From Ruminobacter sp964520475 (GTDB lineage: Bacteria > Pseudomonadota > Gammaproteobacteria > Enterobacterales > Succinivibrionaceae), in assembly GCA_964520475.1 (NCBI GenBank), contig CAZFNS010000003.1:1-64000 (forward strand): a stretch of DNA of 64,000 nt, read 5' to 3'. The notes beneath the pieces were generated by a model. The model did not search any database, was not told the DNA's origin, and saw only the letters and a program-made list of their open reading frames with translations. The translations under genes were made by a program, and so were the position numbers. Positions 16,756 through 25,588 of the stretch are shown here, one piece after another (the first letter of the stretch is position 1; each line of letters starts with the position of its first letter).

Positions 16756-17985
16756 ATGGCAAAAAGCATCATGAACATCATCGACAAATCGCATAAACTC
16801 GACAACGTGTGCTACGACATCCGGGGCAGGGTGCACGTCGAAGCCCGCCAGATGGAGGACGAGGGACAGCGCATTCTCAAACTGAACATCGGCAACCTCG
16901 CCCCCTTCGGCTTCGAGACCCCCGAGGAAATCGTCAAGGACGTGGTCCTCAACATCAACGAAGGGCAGGGCTACTGCGATTCCAAGGGAATTTTCGCGGC
17001 GCGCAAAGCCATCGCGCAGCATTACCAGCAGAAAGGCCTGCGCAAGATCGAGCTCGACGACATCTTCGTCGGCAACGGGGCCTCGGAGCTCATCGTCCAG
17101 TCCATGCAGGCGCTGCTGAACAACGGGGACGAGATCCTGGTCCCCGCTCCCGACTACCCCCTGTGGACCGCGGCCGTCAACCTGAGCGGCGGCCGGGCCG
17201 TGCACTACATCTGCGACGAGGGGGCCGAGTGGTTCCCCGATCTCGAAGACATAAAAAAGAAGATCACCCCGCGGACCCGGGGCATCGTGCTCATCAACCC
17301 GAACAACCCCACCGGCTCCGTGTACTCCACCGACCTGCTGCTCGACGTCATCGAGATCGCCCGCCGGAACGACCTCATCATTTTCGCGGACGAGATCTAC
17401 GACAAAATCCTCTACGAGGACATCGCCCACCACAGCGTGTGCACCCTTTGCGACGACGTGCTCGTCCTGACCTTCAACGGCCTCTCCAAGGCCTACCGGG
17501 CCTGCGGCTTCAGGCAGGGCTGGATGATCATCAGCGGCCCGAAGCAGTACGCGCGGGACTACATCCAGGGGCTGAACATCCTGGCCTCGATGCGCCTGTG
17601 CGCGAACGTGCCGATGCAGTACGCCATCCAGACGGCGCTCGGCGGCTACCAGAGCATCAACGAGCTCATTCTTCCGGGCGGGCGGCTGCGCCGCCAGCGC
17701 GACCTCGCGTACGAGCTGATCAACGCCATCCCGGGCATGAGCTGCGTCAAGCCCAAGGGGGCTCTCTACATCTTCCCGAGAATCGACCCGAAAACGCACA
17801 AAATCAAGGACGACCAGAAAATGGTGCTCGATCTGCTGAGGCAGGAAAAGATGCTGGTCGTGCAGGGCACGGGCTTCAACTGGATCGCCCCCGACCACTT
17901 CCGCATGACCTTCCTGCCCCAGGAGGAGGTCATCAGAGACGCGTGCGCCCGGCTGGAGAGGTTCCTGAAAACCTACCGGCAGTAG
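16756..17985 (+). CDS. alaA: AlaA-like glutamate-pyruvate aminotransferase
   Basis: 409 residues, PLP-dependent class I aminotransferase. The sequence is close to E. coli AlaA (YfbQ) along its whole length as far as I can recall it, including VCYDIRG, GYCDSKGIFAARKAI, PAPDYPLWTAAVNLSGG, INPNNPTG, FADEIYDKILYED and the PLP lysine in TFNGLSKAYRACGFRQG near residue 240. It makes alanine from pyruvate with glutamate. The ATG at 16771, giving MNIIDKSHKLDNV, aligns exactly with the E. coli start and may be the true one; neither has a strong Shine-Dalgarno. Confidence 0.93.
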   Translation: MAKSIMNIIDKSHKLDNVCYDIRGRVHVEARQMEDEGQRILKLNIGNLAPFGFETPEEIVKDVVLNINEGQGYCDSKGIFAARKAIAQHYQQKGLRKIELDDIFVGNGASELIVQSMQALLNNGDEILVPAPDYPLWTAAVNLSGGRAVHYICDEGAEWFPDLEDIKKKITPRTRGIVLINPNNPTGSVYSTDLLLDVIEIARRNDLIIFADEIYDKILYEDIAHHSVCTLCDDVLVLTFNGLSKAYRACGFRQGWMIISGPKQYARDYIQGLNILASMRLCANVPMQYAIQTALGGYQSINELILPGGRLRRQRDLAYELINAIPGMSCVKPKGALYIFPRIDPKTHKIKDDQKMVLDLLRQEKMLVVQGTGFNWIAPDHFRMTFLPQEEVIRDACARLERFLKTYRQ

Positions 17986-18099
17986 CCGGAGAACCGGGAT
18001 TTCCGGGCGGCCGCGCCCGGAAGCGCCGGTTCGGGCACGCTTATTGCTTGTCTCCAAAGTGTCACGTCATGCGACGTTTCATATTTTGTTATCCTTCAC

Positions 18100-18132
18100 G
18101 CGGACGCGTTTTCCCGGCGCGTCCGCTTTTTT
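18100..18132 (+). terminator. Terminator after alaA
   Basis: Stem GCGGACGCG/CGCGTCCGC followed by six T residues. It lies 114 nt past the stop codon. The remaining 17986-18233 spacer shows no gene. Confidence 0.88.
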
Positions 18133-18233
18133 GACCCGGGATCCCCGCGGCCGCGGCGCTGCGAAAGCGGATTTTTGTATGGATAAATCCCGGCAAAAAT
18201 GCGAAAATTAATCAAAACCCGGGGATAAATATC

Positions 18234-18728
18234 ATGAGCAGGGATGAAAAAGTTTCGTTTATCGTGGACGGCGCCGGCAAGAAGACCCACGCCGTCATAC
18301 CCATCGAGTCGTACCAGGAGATCCTGAATCTGCAGAATCTGCTCAAATCGAGCTTCGACATCAGCGAACAGGAGACCTACTTCTTTACCGTAAAGGGCGT
18401 GAACGCCTCCGGCTTCCCCGTGGGCAAGAAAACGAGCCCCGGCTTCATGCTCAACAAGGGCTCGATGATTTCCCCCAAATGCGCCGCCTCGCTGCGCCGC
18501 CAGGTCGCCGACGTCCGCGGCCTGCTGATCGACCGGGGGATCATGGCCTTCGATCAGAAACTCAACTGCTACGTCCTGCAGGACAGCTACATGACCACCA
18601 GCCCCAGCTTCGCCGCCTCGCTGGTCGCGGGCAACAACCGGAGCGGCCTGGACGCGTGGGTGACCCGGGACGGCTACTCGCTGAAAAACTCGGGCTACGG
18701 CTCGCGCGGGAACACCGAGGAGCGGTAA
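18234..18728 (+). CDS. Small DUF4357-type protein with antitoxin-like N-terminus
   Basis: 164 residues, cytosolic. The N-terminal part (VSFIVDGAGKKTHAVIPIES followed by YQEILNLQ) has the look of the short Phd/YefM-like proteins whose sequence runs 'yaVIPieeYeelL'. The C-terminal part (SPSFAASLVAGNNRSGLDAW then VTRDGYSLKN) resembles DUF4357, a small domain usually attached to GIY-YIG nucleases or restriction-associated proteins. No toxin or nuclease partner gene is adjacent; the next gene downstream is an rRNA methyltransferase 61 nt away. Function unknown; family assignments are from memory. Confidence 0.7.
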   Translation: MSRDEKVSFIVDGAGKKTHAVIPIESYQEILNLQNLLKSSFDISEQETYFFTVKGVNASGFPVGKKTSPGFMLNKGSMISPKCAASLRRQVADVRGLLIDRGIMAFDQKLNCYVLQDSYMTTSPSFAASLVAGNNRSGLDAWVTRDGYSLKNSGYGSRGNTEER

Positions 18729-18789
18729 GCGGCCGGGCGCGGCGCCGGCGGGCAAAGGGCGGGCGCGCGGCGCCCCGCCGGAGAGAGCT

Positions 18790-20166
18790 ATGGCTTCGTA
18801 TTCACTTTCTGCGTTCAAAATAAGACTGATCAATTCGATCCTTTACGACAATTTCGCGGAGGGCGTGCCCCTCGACAGGGCGTACGCCGCCCATTTCAGG
18901 AAGATAAAGCTCGAACCCGGGGAGCGGATGCTCATCGTCGCCCTGGTGAACGATCTGATCCGGCGCCTCAACTACTATTCCCACATCGCGGGCTACAACC
19001 GCCCGAAGGACGCCCGCAGGCACATCAACCGGCTCATCTGCGCGCTGCACGTGGAGAACCGCTGGCCGGCGCCGCGGGATCTCCCCGACTGCGCCGATTT
19101 CAGCGAAAAGCAGGCGAAAATCAGAAGAGAGGAGGCCCGGGAGATTCCCAACCTGCGCTACGGCTGCCCGGAATGGCTCGACCGGCTCGGGCGCCGGGAA
19201 CTGGGCGAACGCTGGGACGCCGAAAAAATCGCCCTGAGCCGGGAACCCGACCGCTACGTCAGGACGAACACGCTCAAAGTCACCCGGGAGCGGCTCCGCG
19301 AGCTGCTCCTCGCCGAGGGCGTCGCCTGCGAGCCCGCCGAAACCGCCCCCGACGCCCTCAAGATCACCGGCGCGGCCGATCTGTTCAAAACCCAATTGTT
19401 CCGGGACGGCTTATTCGAGCAGCAGGACATAGCCTCCCAGGCGGTCGCCCCGCTCCTGCGGGCCGGGCCGGGCATGCGCGTGGTCGACGCGTGCGCGGGC
19501 GCGGGCGGCAAAACACTCCACCTCGCCGCCCTGATGCGGGGCAAAGGCGTCATCATCGCCATGGACGACAAGGAGTGGAAGCTCAGGGCGCTCCGGGAAA
19601 GAGCCCGGCGGGCCGGCGCCTTCAACATCGAAACCAGGCTTATAGAAAGCGCCAAGACGATCAAAAGGCTCAGAGGCACGGCGGACCGGGTCCTGCTCGA
19701 CGTGCCGTGCTCGGGAACGGGCGTGCTGAGACGCAACTTCGACGGGAAATGGCAGGATCGCACCGCGGAAATCCTCGAGCTCGCCGGGATCCAGGCCGGC
19801 ATCCTCGACCGGTACTCGCAGATGACGAAGGAGGGCGGACTGCTGCTTTACTCGACGTGCAGCATCCTGCCCGCGGAAAACGAGCGCCGGATTGAGGAAT
19901 TTCTGGAAACGCACCCCTGGTTCGAGCTTGAGGAAATGAAAACGTCCTACCCCTCGGAGGGCGGCGACGGTTTCTTCACGGCGCTCCTGAAACGCGTTTC
20001 CGCCGGCCCCGCGGACGACTCCGAAGCCGAACGGCCGGAGTCCGAGCCGGAGCCCGAGCCCGAGCCGGAACCGACCGAACCGGCCGAACCGACCGAACCG
20101 ACCGAACCGGCCGGAAGGCCGGAACGGCCGGAAGAACCGGAGGATCCCCGTCCCGCGGAATCTTAA
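18790..20166 (+). CDS. RsmB/NOP2-family RNA m5C methyltransferase
   Basis: 458 residues. It methylates cytosine C5 in RNA with SAM. Order: a short NusB-like helical N-terminal region, then the Rossmann methyltransferase with the SAM loop VDACAGAGGKTLHLAA near residue 237, the DVPCSGTG motif IV near 305 and YSTCSILPAEN near 355 with the catalytic Cys. The last ~60 residues are a disordered tail of Glu-Pro and Thr-Glu-Pro repeats, odd for this family. GAGAGAG precedes the ATG. RsmB (C967 of 16S rRNA) is the likeliest subtype, but RsmF or a tRNA enzyme cannot be excluded. Confidence 0.88.
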   Translation: MASYSLSAFKIRLINSILYDNFAEGVPLDRAYAAHFRKIKLEPGERMLIVALVNDLIRRLNYYSHIAGYNRPKDARRHINRLICALHVENRWPAPRDLPDCADFSEKQAKIRREEAREIPNLRYGCPEWLDRLGRRELGERWDAEKIALSREPDRYVRTNTLKVTRERLRELLLAEGVACEPAETAPDALKITGAADLFKTQLFRDGLFEQQDIASQAVAPLLRAGPGMRVVDACAGAGGKTLHLAALMRGKGVIIAMDDKEWKLRALRERARRAGAFNIETRLIESAKTIKRLRGTADRVLLDVPCSGTGVLRRNFDGKWQDRTAEILELAGIQAGILDRYSQMTKEGGLLLYSTCSILPAENERRIEEFLETHPWFELEEMKTSYPSEGGDGFFTALLKRVSAGPADDSEAERPESEPEPEPEPEPTEPAEPTEPTEPAGRPERPEEPEDPRPAES

Positions 20167-20174
20167 GCGCGGGA

Positions 20175-20212
20175 GAAAAAACGGCCGCGGCAGAAGCCGC
20201 GGCCGTTTTTTT
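20175..20212. terminator. Bidirectional terminator between methyltransferase and DEAD-box genes
   Basis: Stem ACGGCCGCGG/CCGCGGCCGT with CAGAAG loop, flanked by six A on the left and seven T on the right, so it can serve both convergent genes. Confidence 0.93.
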
Positions 20213-20222
20213 CGTCCGTCCG

Positions 20223-22352
20223 TCAGAACCTGAACGGAGCGGCTCTCTTTCTCCCGGCGGGCGTCCCCGCCGCCTTTTTCGGGGCCTTTTTGCCGGCAAC
20301 CTTCTTCATCCGGCGCTGATCGGCCGCGCCGGCCCGCTCGCGGCGGAGATCGTTGACGTCCTCGTCGTCGCCGTAGTAGCGCCGGATTTCCAGGGCCCGG
20401 CCGCATACCCGGCTCCTTTTGAGGATTTCCATCGTCTCCCCGGGCATGCCCTCGGGAAGATCCACCGTGGAGAAGGTGTCGAAGATGTCGATGCAGCCGA
20501 TGAACCTGCTTTCGATGTCGCCCTCGTTGGCGATGGCGCCGACGATCTGCCCCGCCTTCACCCCGTCCCGGTAGCCGACCGCCAGGCGGTAGCGCACCAT
20601 GACGATATCCGGATAGTCCCGGAGGGGCAGAGGCGTGGCCGACGGTTTCTTGCGCGGCCGGCGCTCGGTTTCCGGCCCGGCGTCCCCGGGCTCCCCGCCG
20701 GAGGGTTCCTCCCCGTCCGGACGCCGGGCGGGACGCGCCGGGAGTTCCCGGCCGCGGTAACCGTCGCCGAACGTCTTCTGCTCGGGTTCGGGCTTTTCCT
20801 CGAGGAACAGCGGCTCGCCGCCCTGCGCCATTTTCGCGAGGGCCGCGCAGAGATCGACCGGATCGACGGCGTCGTCCGTGAGCACTTCGCTGATCAGCTT
20901 CTGGTACGGCTCGAGATCGTCCGCCTCGAGGGCGCTCAGCATCCTGTTCTTGAACTCCGCGACGCGGTGCATGTTGATGTCCCGGGTCGTCGGGATGGTC
21001 ATCGGCTCGATGGGCTGCCGCGTGGTCTGCTCGATCAGCCGCAGCATCCGCCTTTCCCGCGGGGAGACGAACAGTATCGCGTCGCCCGTCCGCCCCGCCC
21101 GGCCGGTTCTGCCGATGCGGTGCACGTACGATTCGGGATCGTAGGGGATGTCGTAGTTCACCACGTGGGTGATCCGGTCCACGTCGAGGCCGCGCGCCGC
21201 CACGTCGGTGGCGATCAGCACGTCGAGCGTGCCGTTCCTGAAGCGCTCGACCAGTTTCTCCCGCATCTTCTGCGGAACGTCGCCGTGCAGGGCCTCGCAG
21301 GCGTGGCCGCGGGCGGCCAACTTGCCGGCGAGCTCCTCGGCGGCGGTCTTGGTCCGGGTGAAAATCAGCAGCGCGTCGTACGGCTCGACCTCGAGAAGGC
21401 GGGTGAGGGCGTCGATCTTGTGCAGGCCCGACACCACCCAGTATCTCTGCCGCACGGTGGCGGCGGCGGTGGTCCGGGAAGCCGTCCTGATTTCGGCGGG
21501 ATCGCGGAGGTACTGCCGCGCCACCCTTTTTATGGGTTCGGGCATGGTCGCGGAGAACAGCGCTATCTGCCGGTTTTCCGGACAGCGCCGGATGATCCAT
21601 TCGACGTCCTCGATGAAGCCCATCTGCAGCATCTCGTCGGCTTCGTCGAGCACCAGGGTCGCGAGCCGGTCGAGAACCAGCGCGCCGCGCTCGATCATGT
21701 CCATCACGCGGCCGGGCGTGCCCACGACCGCCTGGGCGCCCCTTTTGAGGGCCTTGAGCTGCACGTCGTAGGAAGCGCCGCCGTAAATCGGCGTCACGCG
21801 GAACCCCTGCAGGTACTTCGCGAAACTCTGGCAGGCCTCGGCCACCTGCAGGGCCAGTTCCCTGGTCGGGGTGACGATGAGAACCTGCGTGTCGCGCGTC
21901 TCGACGCTTATCCGCGACAGCAGCGGCAGACAGAAGGCGGCGGTTTTGCCGGTTCCCGTCTGGGCCTGCCCGATGAGGTCGCGGCCCGCGAGAATGGGGG
22001 CGATGGCCTTGTCCTGGATCGGCGACGGCATTTCGAAGCCGAGACTTTTGACCGCCCTGAGCACCTCAGGACGCAGGCCGAAGCGCTCGAAGCCGTTTTC
22101 TTCGGGGGACTCTTCCCCGTCCTCCCGGGCGGCGGAATCTTCCGCGCCTTCCCCGGAGGTTTCCTCCGTTCCGGGGTCCGCGGCATTGTCCGCGCCTTCC
22201 CCGGGAGCTTCTTCCTTCCCCGGTTCCGCGGAATCCTCCGCGCTTTCCCCGGTAACTTCGTCCGTGGCGGGAACCCCGGCGCCCGGCGCGGGTTCCTCCG
22301 GCGCGGCGGCGCCTTCCGGGGCGTTTGCCGCGTCCAAACCGATATCAGTCAT
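20223..22352 (-). CDS. deaD: DEAD-box ATP-dependent RNA helicase (DeaD/CsdA type)
   Basis: 709 residues. An acidic, low-complexity N-terminal extension of about 85 residues precedes the helicase core: Q motif FERFGLRPEV..PSPIQ, Walker A AQTGTGKT, PTRELALQ, GTPGRVMDM, DEAD in VLDEADEML, SAT in FSATMP, then the second RecA domain with ARGLDVDRI and HRIGRTGRAGRTG. A DbpA-like RNA-binding domain lies at about 600-680 and a Lys/Arg-rich tail ends the protein. The size and layout match DeaD/CsdA, the cold-shock helicase of ribosome assembly and mRNA decay. The acidic extension is unusual. A long 5' leader suggests post-transcriptional control. Confidence 0.94.
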   Translation of the reverse strand: MTDIGLDAANAPEGAAAPEEPAPGAGVPATDEVTGESAEDSAEPGKEEAPGEGADNAADPGTEETSGEGAEDSAAREDGEESPEENGFERFGLRPEVLRAVKSLGFEMPSPIQDKAIAPILAGRDLIGQAQTGTGKTAAFCLPLLSRISVETRDTQVLIVTPTRELALQVAEACQSFAKYLQGFRVTPIYGGASYDVQLKALKRGAQAVVGTPGRVMDMIERGALVLDRLATLVLDEADEMLQMGFIEDVEWIIRRCPENRQIALFSATMPEPIKRVARQYLRDPAEIRTASRTTAAATVRQRYWVVSGLHKIDALTRLLEVEPYDALLIFTRTKTAAEELAGKLAARGHACEALHGDVPQKMREKLVERFRNGTLDVLIATDVAARGLDVDRITHVVNYDIPYDPESYVHRIGRTGRAGRTGDAILFVSPRERRMLRLIEQTTRQPIEPMTIPTTRDINMHRVAEFKNRMLSALEADDLEPYQKLISEVLTDDAVDPVDLCAALAKMAQGGEPLFLEEKPEPEQKTFGDGYRGRELPARPARRPDGEEPSGGEPGDAGPETERRPRKKPSATPLPLRDYPDIVMVRYRLAVGYRDGVKAGQIVGAIANEGDIESRFIGCIDIFDTFSTVDLPEGMPGETMEILKRSRVCGRALEIRRYYGDDEDVNDLRRERAGAADQRRMKKVAGKKAPKKAAGTPAGRKRAAPFRF

Positions 22353-22608
22353 TTTTCACCTGCAAGCGTAAAAACACGGTTTAAGGCCAGTCACGCCTCA
22401 AACCCGAACGGCGCCGGGGCGGGACGCGCCCGCCGGCCGGGACGGGCGGCCGCGGCCGCGCCGTCCCGGCGATTCCGCCGTCTGCGCCGTAAACACACCG
22501 TGACCTCGTATTTCCGGAAGCGGCCGCGACATGACAAAGTATCGGTAAATCGGAAAAATTGAGGTTCGCCCGCGTAAGCGGGCACACAAAGAATCCCCGG
22601 CGGAATTT
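22353..22608 (-). other. Long 5' leader of the DEAD-box helicase mRNA
   Basis: About 256 nt separate the promoter below from the start codon. The leader contains a compact hairpin (GCCCGC/GCGGGC around 22568-22582) and GC-rich sequence near the start codon. No conserved coding sequence is apparent. Long structured leaders are typical of cold-shock mRNAs such as E. coli deaD (family knowledge); function here is inferred. Confidence 0.5.
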
Positions 22609-22614
22609 GAGATT

Positions 22615-22642
22615 AGTATACAGATTTTGCGATCTTTGTCAA
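22615..22642 (-). promoter_or_regulatory. Promoter of the DEAD-box helicase gene
   Basis: Near-consensus TTGACA (22637-22642), 16-nt spacer, TATACT (22615-22620) on the minus strand. Confidence 0.85.
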
Positions 22643-22750
22643 ATTTTGTCGGGTTCAGCCCCGCGGGAACGGCCGGGCCCGCCCCGATCCCGCTTAAAGG
22701 CGCGGGCGATTTTTGCTAAAATGCGGGTTATCTGCCGGGAGGATGAGGAA

Positions 22751-23341
22751 ATGGCGATCTTCGGCGACAAATTCTACAAAAAACTCGGCGGGATGAGCCC
22801 GTGGCGGCAGTCGCTCTTCGCGCTCGCCCTGGCCCACCGGCAGTCCCCCAATTTTATGCTCTGGGCGAGCCTCGCAGGCCGCGCCGGCGCCGCCGCGGCC
22901 TTCGCCGCGGCGCTCGGCAAGATGTGGGAATACCACCTCACGCCGGACAACCGCGTCAATCTCGACCTCGTGCTCGCCGGACTCGAGCCGTGCTTCCCGG
23001 AGACGGACGACGCGAGCCCCTTCGGCGCGTACGCGGCCCTCGACGCCTGCTTCTGCCTGGAGCAGGCGATCCGCGCCGTCACCGACCACACCGGCGGCGA
23101 GGCGGAACAGGCGAGCGGGGCGTCCGCGGGCACCGCCGCCCGCTACCTGGAAACGGTCAACGAGACCGAGTACGCGGCCGAGGATCTCTACGACGAGCCG
23201 GTCATGCGGGCGGAAATGGATTTTCAGGTGGACATGCTCGAAAAAATCGCGCGGGCCGAGAGAAGCCCCGGTTTCTGCGCCTCGATCAGGGAGATCTGCC
23301 TCGGGCTCGGATGCTCGGGCATCGGCATAAGCGCGGACTGA
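22751..23341 (+). CDS. yjaG: YjaG-family (DUF416) protein
   Basis: 196 residues, cytosolic, helical. The pattern VNLDLVLAGLEPCFPETDD followed by GAYAALDACFCLEQAI matches E. coli YjaG as I recall it (NFD..LE.FE..IP..DDFD.YGVYPAIDAC). The function of the family is not known. In E. coli yjaG lies next to hupA and near purHD; here purDH and HU are 1-5 kb away, which supports both the identification and a gammaproteobacterial origin. The ATG at 22751 has GGGAGG eight nt upstream. Confidence 0.82.
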   Translation: MAIFGDKFYKKLGGMSPWRQSLFALALAHRQSPNFMLWASLAGRAGAAAAFAAALGKMWEYHLTPDNRVNLDLVLAGLEPCFPETDDASPFGAYAALDACFCLEQAIRAVTDHTGGEAEQASGASAGTAARYLETVNETEYAAEDLYDEPVMRAEMDFQVDMLEKIARAERSPGFCASIREICLGLGCSGIGISAD

Positions 23342-23356
23342 CCGGCCGCGCGCCGC

Positions 23357-24127
23357 CTAGCCCGCCGCGGCCTTCCACAGGAGCATCAGCCCGCTCAGCG
23401 CCATGACGGACTGAAACATGACCTTCACCCTCTTCACGTTCATGAAGTTCAGCAGGTACGTGCCGGTGAACCCGCCGATGAAAGCCCCGGCGACCAGCGC
23501 CGGCACCCATGCCCAGGTGATCTGCGCGAGGGCCCCCACCGTCGCCGCCCCGACCAGGTTCCAGACGAAGGCCACCAGGATCATGGAGTGGTGAATGGCC
23601 TTTTTGATGTCCATCCGGAAGCAGGCAACCAGCACCATGATGGCGATGAGCCCCGCCCCGCTCGAAAAGGAGCCGCTCATGAAACCGGCGAGCGCCGTGA
23701 AAAAAACTCCCTTGACGTAATCGCGGGCGGTCAGGGCGTCCTCCCGGTTCTCGAGTCCGAACTTCTTTTTCGCGGCGGAGTAGCCGACCGAGGCCAGGGT
23801 GATGATCCCCAGGCTGAATTCGGCGACCCGGTCGGAAAGGCCCACCACGAACACGGAGCCGGCCGCCACCGCCGGGCAGCCCGCCAGCAGGAAGACCAGC
23901 GCCGCCGGCAGGCTGAGATTGTCCGCGCGGTGGTTCCGGGCGAGGGAGCCTAGGCCCAGCGCCACCACGGCGACCTTGTGGGTGCCGATCGCGGCGGAAA
24001 AGGACAGTCCCATGAAAATCAGCACGGGCAGCTGCACGAAGCCGGCCCCGCCCCCGGTCATCGAGGCCAGCACGTTGGCGACGAAGCCGGTCAGAAAAAG
24101 GACAATCTGTTCGACGGCGGAATCCAT
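23357..24127 (-). CDS. TSUP (TauE/SafE) family permease
   Basis: 256 residues with seven or eight membrane segments. Family motifs MTGGGAGFVQLPVL (near 30) and GFMSGSFSSGAGLIAI (near 150) mark the two repeats. The substrate is likely a sulfur-containing or other small organic anion; it cannot be told from sequence. The start chosen has a strong GGGGAGGAG; a TTG six codons upstream is unlikely. It ends convergently with yjaG (15 nt gap) and lies downstream of purD after two hairpins. Confidence 0.88.
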   Translation of the reverse strand: MDSAVEQIVLFLTGFVANVLASMTGGGAGFVQLPVLIFMGLSFSAAIGTHKVAVVALGLGSLARNHRADNLSLPAALVFLLAGCPAVAAGSVFVVGLSDRVAEFSLGIITLASVGYSAAKKKFGLENREDALTARDYVKGVFFTALAGFMSGSFSSGAGLIAIMVLVACFRMDIKKAIHHSMILVAFVWNLVGAATVGALAQITWAWVPALVAGAFIGGFTGTYLLNFMNVKRVKVMFQSVMALSGLMLLWKAAAG

Positions 24128-24140
24128 GCGCTCCTCCCCG

Positions 24141-24221
24141 GGCAAACAAACGGGAGCGGCCGCCCCGGCGCGGCCGCTCCCCTCTCACGGCGCGCGCCCG
24201 CGGACGGTCCGCGGGCGCGCG
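24141..24221 (-). terminator. Double hairpin after purD
   Basis: Two strong inverted repeats follow purD on the minus strand. The first is a 15-bp perfect stem at 24191-24221 (CGCGCGCCCGCGGAC and its complement). The second has an 11-bp stem GGGAGCGGCCG/CGGCCGCTCCC at 24152-24181 and is followed by GTTTGTTTG. The second may act as an imperfect terminator. Confidence 0.6.
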
Positions 24222-24226
24222 TCCCG

Positions 24227-25516
24227 TCACTTCTCCCGCTCGCGGGCGATGGCGCGCGCGGCGATGTCGCCGCGGCGGAACATGCCGTCCCAGCTTATGA
24301 GACCGGCGGCCGCGTAAGCCTTGCGCGCGGCTTCGGAAACCGTGCTCCCGAGCGCCGTGACGCACAGGACCCGGCCGCCGTTCGTGACGACCCGGCCGTC
24401 TTTGAGCGCGGTGCCCGCGTGGAACACCTTCACCCCGTCCCCGAAAGCGGCGTCCAGCCCGGAGATCGGATCGCCCTTGCGCGGCGCGGCCGGATAGCCC
24501 CGCGCCGCGAGAACCACGCCGACGGCCGCCTCGGGGGCGTATTCGGCTTCCCGGCCCTTAAGGCCCCCTTCGGTTCCCCTGAGGCAGAGATCCACCAGGT
24601 CGCTCCGCATCCGGAGCATGACCGGCTGGGTCTCGGGATCGCCGAAGCGGCAGTTGAATTCGATGACCCGCGGGTCGCCCGCGGCGTCGATCATGAGCCC
24701 CGCGTAGAGGAAGCCGACGTACGGGCAGCCGTCCTCCTTCATGCCCCGCACGGCCGGCAGGATGATCCGCTCCATGACCTTCCGCCTGACCTCCTCCGTC
24801 ACCACGGGGGCCGGGGAGTAGGCGCCCATGCCGCCGGTGTTCGGGCCGGTGTCCCCGTCGCCCACGCGCTTGTGATCCTGGCTGTCGGCCATGGGCACGA
24901 CGTTCTCGCCGTCGGACATGACGATGAACGAGGCTTCCTCGCCGCTTAAGAACTCTTCGATCACCACTTTCGACCCGGCGGCGCCGAAGGCGCTGCCGGA
25001 CAGCATGTCGCGGGCCGCCCGCTTCGCCTCGTCCGCGGTCGCCGCCACGACGACGCCTTTGCCCGCGGCCAGCCCGTCGGCCTTGACGACGATCGGGGCG
25101 CCCTTTTCGTCGATATAGGCCTCGGCCTTGGCGATATCCTCAAAAACCGCGCAAGCCGCCGTGGGGATGCCGTGCCGGAGCAGGAAATCCTTGGCGAACG
25201 ACTTCGAGCCCTCGAGCCGGGCCGCGGCCGCGGTCGGGCCGAAGATCCGCAGGCCCGCCGCCCGGAAGACGTCCGCGATCCCGGCGACGAGCGGAGCCTC
25301 CGGCCCGACTATAGTCAGGCCGATCCCCTCCCGCACCGCGAAGTCCAGGAGACCCGTGATGTCCCCGGCGCCGATCGGCACGTTCCTGACCTTGGGCTCC
25401 AGGGCGGTGCCCGGGTTGCCGGGAGCGACGTAAACAACCTCGGCGAGAGGCGACCGCGCGGCCTGCCACGCCAGGGCGTGCTCGCGGCCGCCGCCGCCGA
25501 TAATCAAAACTTTCAT
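24227..25516 (-). CDS. purD: Phosphoribosylamine-glycine ligase
   Basis: 429 residues, the standard GAR synthetase length, an ATP-grasp enzyme of purine synthesis. The start MKVLIIGGGGREHALAW has GGAAGG upstream; in-frame sequence before it is non-coding. Landmarks: APGNPGTA near 33, the ATP-grasp core KADGLAAGKGVVVA near 137, EEFLSGEEASFIVMSDG near 180, SQDHKRVGDGDTGPNTGGMGAYSP near 205 (cited as landmark), and EFNCRFGDPETQ near 285. It follows purH, as in E. coli purHD. Confidence 0.97.
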   Translation of the reverse strand: MKVLIIGGGGREHALAWQAARSPLAEVVYVAPGNPGTALEPKVRNVPIGAGDITGLLDFAVREGIGLTIVGPEAPLVAGIADVFRAAGLRIFGPTAAAARLEGSKSFAKDFLLRHGIPTAACAVFEDIAKAEAYIDEKGAPIVVKADGLAAGKGVVVAATADEAKRAARDMLSGSAFGAAGSKVVIEEFLSGEEASFIVMSDGENVVPMADSQDHKRVGDGDTGPNTGGMGAYSPAPVVTEEVRRKVMERIILPAVRGMKEDGCPYVGFLYAGLMIDAAGDPRVIEFNCRFGDPETQPVMLRMRSDLVDLCLRGTEGGLKGREAEYAPEAAVGVVLAARGYPAAPRKGDPISGLDAAFGDGVKVFHAGTALKDGRVVTNGGRVLCVTALGSTVSEAARKAYAAAGLISWDGMFRRGDIAARAIAREREK

Positions 25517-25539
25517 GTTACCTTCCCGATTAAGATGCG

Positions 25540-25573
25540 AAAAACGATAAAGGAGACGCCCCGCGCCTCCTTT
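25540..25573 (-). terminator. Hairpin with U-tract between purH and purD
   Basis: On the minus strand AAAGGAG...CTCCTTT forms a stem extended by inner GC pairs, followed by ATCGTTTTTC. It looks like a partial intrinsic terminator that would lower purD relative to purH. Confidence 0.6.
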
Positions 25574-25588
25574 CACCCGGCCCGGCCG

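Noticed and set aside
22381..22587. Short frames in the helicase leader as genes
   Set aside because: Arg/Pro-rich composition, no ribosome-binding site, several overlapping frames; best seen as untranslated leader.
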